In this document: positions 56,841 through 64,000 of the stretch, piece after piece | Position numbering within the stretch: position 1 is the first letter of the stretch | Layout of the letters: each line of letters opens with the position of its first letter | DNA from: Oxytricha trifallax | Lineage: Eukaryota; Ciliophora; Spirotrichea; Sporadotrichida; Oxytrichidae | Assembly (NCBI GenBank): GCA_000711775.1 | Contig: ARYC01000357.1 | Span: 62,001 to 126,000, forward strand | Direction of reading: 5' to 3' | DNA length: 64,000 nt | The notes under the pieces: model-generated | Told to the model about the DNA's origin: nothing | Seen by the model: the letters and a program-made list of their open reading frames with translations, nothing else | Database searches by the model: none | Translations under genes and position numbers: made by a program

Positions 56841-57889
56841 TCATTCGTTTAAATCTAAAACTTATTTATATACACAAAATCTCCCTTCTCTTGCGCATAC
56901 TTTAGCTTTCTCATCGCTGACTCTCTTAGCAGCACTCTTAATAAAATCGACTGTATCTATCTTCAAGTCATGCATCAAGTGATAGAGTAGGAGTTTCTTG
57001 TAGTGGCCTTTCAATAACCCCCAATATAATTCAATTCCATTGAACTGAGGACTGTAGGGAACATTAAATACAGGTGTTATATTTAGCCGTTCATATTCCT
57101 TCCTTGTGTCTTTAGTTTTATGGACAGATAAGTTATCTACAAACAGAATAATCTCTTAGTCGGCGTACTTATCTCTGAGTTATTGCAAGAACTTTATGTA
57201 TTATTCGGTCTTTATTGAGCGAGGGTGGATAACATAAGTCTCGAGGCCACTATCTTCACTTATTCCACCGAGAATAGCATGAGTTTACACCTTGACCTTT
57301 TAGTCATATACTTCAATATTGCTATATCTTTTATACCAAGACCTTGATATGAAGGTATTAAACGTGAATACTGCCTCATCAGCGTGTATGAACTTAATGT
57401 TATTAGTAATAGCCCTCTGCATTTAATCGAATATATATTTTAAATTATCCTTATAAATGGAACATTAAAATCAATCACTCTCTTAATGCGATTGACTGTC
57501 TTGTAAGATATTCCGTTCTTTTTATATATGTTAGCTATCGATTAAGCAGAGATATGAAGCTCAGGAAATTGGCGATGAAACATCACAGCTCTCTAGGCCA
57601 GAGAGAAGTGAGCCCAGTATTAAAGAGTCTTATCATTAATAAGATAATCGATATGATGCTGCTAAAATTTAAGAGGTCTTTTAGGCTTAGAATTAAGTTG
57701 CTATTTCTTTAAATTCAATGCTAATAGACAGTGAGACCTCACAGTTGCCGGAGATTTATGGAGCAGTCTTGCTATAGATGTGTAATTAAGGATAGGTTTG
57801 AGTTGATCACTACAATCATCGCACCCATAACGCAACTTAAACAATAAATCTATATACTCAATGTCATAAACTGACCCCAAACCTCGCAT
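56841..57889 (-). pseudogene. TBE-D transposase (42-kDa, DD34E)
   Basis: ATG 57887-57889 (MRGLGSVYDIEYIDLLFKL), stop 56841-56843; 1049 nt. Open through IARLLHKSPATVRSHCLLAL, RAVMFHRQFPELHIS and NRIKRVIDFNVPF, then a 1-nt deletion in an A run near 57461 shifts the frame. The rest carries the first Asp (DEAVFTFN), second Asp (VDNLSVHK) and Glu region with the usual spacing. ~350 codons as in the family. Confidence 0.9.
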
Positions 57890-58030
57890 ATACTCACTTA
57901 AATTACTAACATTTAAACATTTAACCCCTACATAAACCCTATTAAAACCCTAATAAAGTATGCACTAATAGTCTACTTTTATCAATCAAAAACTCAATCA
58001 AACTAATGAAAGGGTTTTGGGGTTTTGAGT

Positions 58031-59759
58031 CTCCACCAGCGTCACCATTATTAGGTATTTGTATTTTAATTATTAATTTCATTTTCATTTATCAATTCTC
58101 GATTATTTTCTATGAATATTTAAATTGGGTATCGCTTCAATTATAATATTTTTATAATTAATTAAAATAATAGTAAAAATAAATAAACTAAACTGCCTTA
58201 CTTAATTTCTTTTATTAATTGTTTAAAATTATTAATAAAAATTTTAGCTAATATTGTTCAAAGATGCTTCCTGCGAAGAAGTCGAAAAATCTTGGCATTA
58301 AGACTATCTTAAGTTAAGATTTTCTTTTTCTAAAATTTTTTCCTTTTATCTCTTTCAAATGCAGTTATGATCAGACTTTTGATTGTTGCATTCAACTCAT
58401 TATTCTTTCTCTAAGTTGAAGCTAATTGACAATTCTTAGAAAATAGTTTTAGCATTCTTGATTTTTAAAGATTAATATTAAAGCATTTGCTTTAAAACAT
58501 CTATAATTATGTGAAAAATAATAAAATGAATAATTATCTATTTGAGGAACGCTTCAAATCGAATAAGTTAATAAACTTATTCGATTAATAAAGATTAATT
58601 AATTATAATTTACACTGAAAAGATATGAATTATTAAAAATTAAAAAACAAATCTTTGCCTTGACAAGACTAGTTATTTACTTTTCAATATCTTACTATGC
58701 GAGAACTTTTCTCCTGGTATTCTTGATCAACGCATTCATTGACTGTTTAGGAAACTACTTATTTTTACCGATTGTGTTTGGAATGCATAACATGCAAGAG
58801 GGTATACCTGTACTGCTTAAAAGCAGTGGATATAATGTTATTATACATGGCATCATAAAGGGGGAGATAAATTCTATCGAAAAGCTCAATATTCAAGTAC
58901 TCAAATATTCATTTAATTAATTACATATATTTACTTTTAAGTTTCTTTCAAAAATTTTACTAGTAAATTGATTATAAAGCTAAACAAAAGTATAATTTTT
59001 GAATAGATTGTCATTAGTCGATTCAGATAAAGATAATATGTTTCATGAACAATTACTATTTAAAAGTTATCAAAATCAACAAAAATTTAGTAAATTATTT
59101 GAAAAGCCTCTCATAGAAAGTAAAGGATGAATTCTCAAGTAAATAAGATTTATTTCATATAAATAACTCATTAACAAATAAAGTAATTGCTAAAAAGTAT
59201 TACAAATCATTATTAATAATTTAATATGATATGAATAAGATGTTTTTTGAATACATTCAAGTCAAAGTTTAAAATATCATATTTAAAAATAGAATAGAAG
59301 TTGGGCCAATAATACTCAATCATGATGAACTTCTATTCAAATGTTTCTCATCTAGAAATCAGTTCACAAAACATAAAATAACGGCTATTAAAAACTATTG
59401 AATCCTAATCAGGATAGTTATAAGAATAAAACATGATAATATTCTTTTACAATCATGCTATCACTGATGGTATATAATATATATATTTGAAAGTATTATT
59501 TTTAAAACAAATTTTGGATTTATATTAATGTTGATTGGATAATTCTTGGCTTTGTGTACAATTTATGAATAAATAGATCTCGATAATTTTCCAATGATGA
59601 GAACCAAGCTATGGCATTAAAAACATTAAAGGTATGTATATAGGACTATCCTTTTCATTTTAATATTTTGTAAATGATTATAAGAATATTAAAATCATTT
59701 TACAACTCTAATATGGATGAAGCTATGCTTACCAACCCCATTCTTTAGTTTATCAAAAA
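58031..59759. other. AT-rich stretch with one ambiguous open frame
   Basis: 58660-58920 (+) is free of all three stop codons for 86 codons (LFLPIVFGMHNMQEGIPVLL), but a second frame over the same DNA also looks protein-like, so no product is called. 58261-58320 contains a short basic frame beginning MLPAKKSKNLGIK. Nothing else seen. Confidence 0.3.
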
Positions 59760-60394
59760 TCAAAGTGAATAAAAACATTACCAAAGGCTTTGAAATTTGA
59801 GAATCAAAAATGTTGATTAAGTATTTGCAATAATTTTTATTACCCAGAAACTGAAATGTCCTATTAATGATTTGTGCATGACTGCTTTGTACTTGCATTC
59901 AGAAATTACGCTAACAAACACCACTGCATATTAAAGATTATTATTTTTATAAAAGACAAATTCCAAATTGGGGTAGCTGTCAGCATCCGTCACAAGCTTA
60001 ATTATAAGGATCATCCAATTCTTAATAAATTTTAACTTTTTTAAATAAATACATGACTTTTAACAACCAAATCAAGAGATAAAAATCACATGTTTAGATT
60101 CCTAATTTTACCTCTGCCGAAGACATCTATATATTTATATTTATACCATTAATAAATTGTAGCCTATCTCTAAAAATATAAGCAATGTGGAGATGAATTT
60201 CATGAAATGCCATATCCCTGTGTAAATATGTTCAAGACAAGAGCCACTACTTATCTCATGCCCATATTCATGCTGTAGAAAGCTGGGACTGCTACCATGA
60301 ATGAGGCCCGCACATTTACTTCGATTATTAGTAGATAGCCAGGATCTATTAGACTCGGTAAAAACGCATTCACAGAGAGACTTTTACTATCAAA
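59760..60394 (-). CDS. Possible gene with HEYGH motif
   Basis: The minus-strand frame 60072-60394 (TAA/TAG as Gln) contains CAGLIHGSSPSFLQHEYGHE at about 60257-60316, followed by a hydrophobic stretch (FMKFISTLLIFLEIGYNLLM). HExxH followed by a membrane-like segment is seen in zinc metalloproteases. A second open block, 59760-60010 (VTDADSYPNLEF), may be a further exon. There is no third zinc ligand or wider family match that I can defend. The GC rise over 60080-60370 supports coding. Confidence 0.3.
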
Positions 60395-61018
60395 ACATAT
60401 AATTGTAATTTATAAAGTTATAATTATTGAATAAGTATAATTTATTGCAGCGATTTGTTTTTCTATCTCCAGAGTATAATTTTAATGCTGATATCAAGGC
60501 ACTCATCTAAAACATCGCATAATAATACACTTAGAATGAGCATTAACTATGCACACATGAGCATCGAAGGAATAGATAACATAATTATTTTATTATATCA
60601 AAATAATAAAGCGAAGTAATTCAATCATTTGTGTTTTAGTGGATTATTTTTGTATATAATTAAATTATCATAGAATTTATAGAGAATGCATTGATGGATT
60701 GAGGTCAATTGCAAAGTTAAGTTTTTGTTAATTAAAAAAAACAGATAAAATCTCTAATAATAATTTAAATATATAAATATTTGTAAGCAGCAATAACTAA
60801 CTTGCCTTAAAATTCAAGTTGATTTCTTTATAAAAACATGATTATCTATATTTCTTTAAAATAAGTTTAAAATATATGTTAGCAATGAAAAATGTTTCTT
60901 TATATTTTTATAGATAATCATAAAAATGTATTATAATTCATTTTCATTAGATAATATAACAATAAGATAAAGAACTATTATAATTTAGTCATTTATTATT
61001 TATTACTAATAGAAAGAA
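60395..61018. other. AT-rich stretch, no gene seen
   Basis: No supported gene, RNA or repeat. Confidence 0.45.
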
Positions 61019-62752
61019 AGCTAAGTCAAAAACTAAACAAATCGAAAAACTCATAAAAAAGGACAAAACTGTGAGAGATTTCTTTATTTATAATTCTGAT
61101 GTTAAATTTTATAAAATTCTTAAAAATTAAGTCAGTAATAAGATTTTATAGAAAATCAAAGATAAGAAACAATTATTAGGAGAGAAAGTAGCAAAGAGAA
61201 GGCAGATGCAAGAATGTTCAAGTTTTTGTTATTAAATCGAGACATTATGGACAGCCCGACCAAAGATAGTCAAGTTTATTGCAGCCTTTTTATCAGTAAA
61301 TTACATATTCTTAGAGATCTTGTAAACTCAAAACTATATGATTTCTTAGAATTAAAATGCTTAATTGCTTAATAGTTGAGGAATAAATGTTAAAAAGTTA
61401 CTATAAAAATGATGAAGATCCTATCATAGTATGCCTATATAAGCCTAAACTTTTTATACCCACCTCAAGAATGGAAGACTACTTTAAGAGATGCTCCAAA
61501 GTTAAACATTAGTAAGATTTATTAATCGTTGAGTAAATTTTCATTAATAGGACTGCAATCAAGTGCACATTGGTATAAAAAGTGCATAAATGCTCATAAT
61601 AAAGATATTGTGCAAAGTAAAGCTTAAGTTGATCAGTAAGAGGAATTGAAAAACTTCATATTTAAAAAAAATAATATAAATTATAAATTTATTAATTATA
61701 AATTAATAAGATTTTTATATTTACCTCAGAAAAAAAACTAGATAATATAAAATAATTAAAATCAAAGATGTAGTTGAAAAATTTAGAGAATTATTAATCG
61801 ATAAATTTAATAAAGTTTATGGAAGTTAGAAAGCACCAAACTGAATAAAATGAATATATCAATCAATTATTTTAGTTTGATGAATTAGTCGCCAATGAAA
61901 TGATTCTTCAAGAAAGTAAAAAGAATAAAGTGTATTTCACAAACATTCCAACAAATAGACCAAAATTAATGTCTGAATATAGCATCATTATTACCCGATT
62001 TCATTTATAGGATATCATGTGCTAGCAAAAATTTATACTAACTCAAGATGAGCAAGAAAATGTTAATGGGATTTTATATGTAGAGTTTAGAGCTGGAAGA
62101 GAAGGTCTTCCATCTTTTATTGCAAGAAAATTAATAGAACTAGAAAATTGTTATAAATATGTTTCTTGGTTGTTATAGATAGAAATACCCCCAGATTTAA
62201 ACTTTAAAGTAATTCAATAAGAATTTTATGATGAAGTGAGAAAAAATAAATATTCTGATTTTGATCTTAAACCTTTTATTGAAAAAAATGATGTCGTCAG
62301 GGAAACCGTAATAGCAAGATAACTAAAATCTAAAAGTAGGTCAAAAAGGAGTTTTATTAAATCATATTACTAGAGCTATCACTATATCTAAGCATCTTTG
62401 AGTAGTTGCTACTGATTTATCACATACTATTTTAAGTCTCTAATACCCTTTAATTGTTAAGGGGATGTGTATTGCAACTTGTTGTCATCACTGCGTGTCA
62501 CTATCACATATGTGAATTTGGAGTATTTGAAGGAATCAAGGTTTAATGATGAGAAAGAATATGCGTTCTTGCCAAAAATTTCAAGTTAGGGTATAAGCCA
62601 AAAATTAGAGAATAAAGAGTTGGATTAAAAGTCAAGAAATCCTCGAATATAGTCGGTGTCAGTTTATTAAAATAATTTAATATAAAATATAATTATTTAT
62701 CTTTATTTTATTGAGAAGGGTCTTAAGATAACAGCTTTTGCATATTATTGAT
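61019..62752 (+). CDS. Candidate germline gene, product unknown
   Basis: Successive open blocks on the plus strand, TAA/TAG as Gln. 61020-61212 is Lys-rich (KTKQIEKLIKKDKTVRDFF). 61214-61777 is open for 188 codons (QEWKTTLRDAPKLNIS). 61819-62415 has ATG to TGA, 198 aa, with GILYVEFRAGREGLPSF and KLIELENCYKYVSWLLQIE. 62416-62752 is the same frame beyond one TGA (VNLEYLKESRFNDEKEYAF). The 61819 block has clear codon-like base periodicity with many first-position purines. Between 61.66 and 61.80 kb an AT-rich stretch with a CAG acceptor could be an intron. No family recognised. Best candidate in the window for a germline-limited or macronucleus-destined gene. Confidence 0.5.
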
Positions 62753-64000
62753 AAAACACAAAACAATACGAAATTTAAGGGATTTATTAATCAAAAATTG
62801 CCATTATTTAAATATTTAAAAAACAATTTATATTAAAATTAAAAATACCTGCAATAATATAAATTGGTTTTAAAAACGAGTGTTTGGTATATTATAGTAA
62901 CACTTATAGTATTTGTTTGTATTATTGTTTTTATATGATTACTTTATATATACCATGAATTGTAGAAGCATAAGTATTTGAGTGAGATTGAGTTTGTAAA
63001 GCCACTATTATTTTGACTTCTAAGCATCAGATTTTATTTTGTACTTTTGCAGAATGGAAACCTAAAATTTAAATGAATTAAATGACTTAGATTTATGAAG
63101 CAAAAGTATAAGAATTGTTGGGAGTAAGTACAATAAAGAATAATTTATAAAATAATTATAGACTTACTTTAAATTGGTTGTAGGAACTATCTAAGAGAGG
63201 TTTTTTATCATCAATTAATTTCTAAAGTGAAATAAATTAAATGTGAATAATGTAAATATTTCTATTAAATTTAATTTAAATATCAATTATTTTCAGTTCA
63301 AAGATTTAAGATCGATCAATAATACTGTGATCCAGTAACAGAAAGTCCAGATAATACTTTTATAATTGAAATCTTAATTTAATTAACTTAAGATTAACTT
63401 AATCTAATTTCCTGATTTAATGACTAAAGTTTCTTTATAAAATACATAATATCAAATTTAATTTTAATTGTTTAATTTTATTGCAATTTAATGTCTATTG
63501 ATTGCTTTCGGACTTCAAACCAATCAAGCTCTGAAAAACACTTCAATTGATATCGAAGATTCTAATTGATTTGGAACCTAATTATATGATAAGCTTTCTC
63601 ACATAATTATAATAAGATTTACATACCTACTCTCTCTTTTTGAATAAGCAAAATCAAGAGGTCTCTCTACAATCCAAAAAGTTGTAAAATTAAAGTCTTT
63701 AGAATGCGAGAAAATATTGTATTATATGACAACCTTATATCGAAGAATATTAGGAATTTTGAAGTTAATAGAGAAGAAGTAATAAAGAAATATGTTTTGA
63801 AAATAGAAACTGAGCTTACCATAAATTAAAGAAAATAGCTGTACTTTGGTAAACTTTTTGATTGAATTGAAAAACATTCTATAGCAATATACCTTTAAAG
63901 AAACAAGAGTTACTTTTTTATTTTGTCACAGAGTCGATCACTAGAAACAAAAATTAATCAGTTGATCATTATGGTAATAAGAACTAAAATTTAAATAATT
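62753..64000 (+). other. Possible continuation of plus-strand coding to the window edge
   Basis: Weak plus-strand frames: 63053-63220 (start METQNLNELNDLDL, then after a frame change RIVGSKYNKEQFIKQLQTYF), 63302-63568, and 63703-63864 (MRENIVLYDNLISKNIRNF) running on to the end after a TGA. Compatible with a split gene with AT-rich introns, but each is within chance length. Confidence 0.25.

Larger units (their letters stand above)
53886..58027 (-). mobile_element. TBE-D, full-length telomere-bearing element of a second subtype
   Basis: Both tips CAAAACCCCAAAACCC are intact (53886 and 58027), with an exact AGT target duplication (53883-53885, 58028-58030). Length 4142 bp. The subterminal sequence (TTTCAGTAGTTTGATTGAG / TAATGAAAG) differs from that of TBE-B/C, and the proteins are clearly diverged from those copies. 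It is therefore another TBE subtype, shared with TBE-E and apparently the 57-kDa gene of TBE-A. Confidence 0.97.

Noticed and set aside
58660-58920. Membrane protein of 86 aa
   Set aside because: Hydrophobic composition is what AT-rich DNA gives by default, and another frame over the same bases also looks coding.
1-64000. CRISPR array, rRNA genes, bacterial promoters or ribosome binding sites
   Set aside because: No spaced direct repeats or rRNA cores were seen, and the introns and stop-codon use show a ciliate nuclear genome.

Overview
The window reads as germline (micronuclear) DNA of a spirotrich ciliate, most likely Oxytricha/Sterkiella or a close relative. It is very AT-rich, its protein frames run through many in-frame TAA and TAG codons (read as Gln) and stop only at TGA, and it carries several telomere-bearing elements (TBEs). 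These have 17-bp CAAAACCCCAAAACCCC tips, mostly with 3-bp ANT target duplications, and a three-gene cassette: a Tc1/IS630-type DD34E transposase, a '22-kDa' gene on the opposite strand, and a '57-kDa' C2H2 zinc-finger plus protein-kinase gene. No gene here is clearly an intact host gene in standard form. Frames were read by eye under the ciliate code. With TGA as the only stop in AT-rich DNA, open frames of 100-180 codons arise by chance, so the calls outside transposons are cautious.

Layout. (1) 1.5-18.7 kb: a nest four layers deep. Old element Y holds, inside its 22-kDa-like gene, TBE-A (4251-17237). TBE-A holds, inside its transposase, element X (5229-13910). X holds, inside its kinase-like gene, the well preserved TBE-B (9096-13202). 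X and Y have the TBE gene order but no C4A4 tips seen. X has ~170-bp inverted ends. In both, the kinase has Tyr where the catalytic Asp of HRD should be. (2) 18.7-35.4 kb: AT-rich DNA with possible minus-strand coding, an unclassified TIR element (22351-25129), a strikingly GC-rich coding-like island (26.7-28.1 kb), a possible plus-strand gene (29.6-31.0 kb) and a MITE. (3) 35.4-43.2 kb: a second nest. TBE-E is broken up by a LINE (~35.64-37.27 kb), by TBE-F (which itself contains a TA-flanked foldback MITE) and by another MITE. (4) 44.3-52.0 kb: a large palindrome with two 1.44-kb arms around TBE-C and a second foldback element. (5) 52.4-58.0 kb: a possible gene related to the one at 29.6 kb, a MORN-repeat fragment and TBE-D. 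(6) 58-64 kb: candidate germline genes, the best being 61.2-62.75 kb.

The three TBE genes presumably act together in transposition. TBE transposases are known to help excise germline-limited DNA during macronuclear development in Oxytricha. The 22-kDa gene is the best preserved one here. It is fully open in both TBE-C and X once two short introns are removed, and the first intron lies at the same place and phase in TBE, X and Y.
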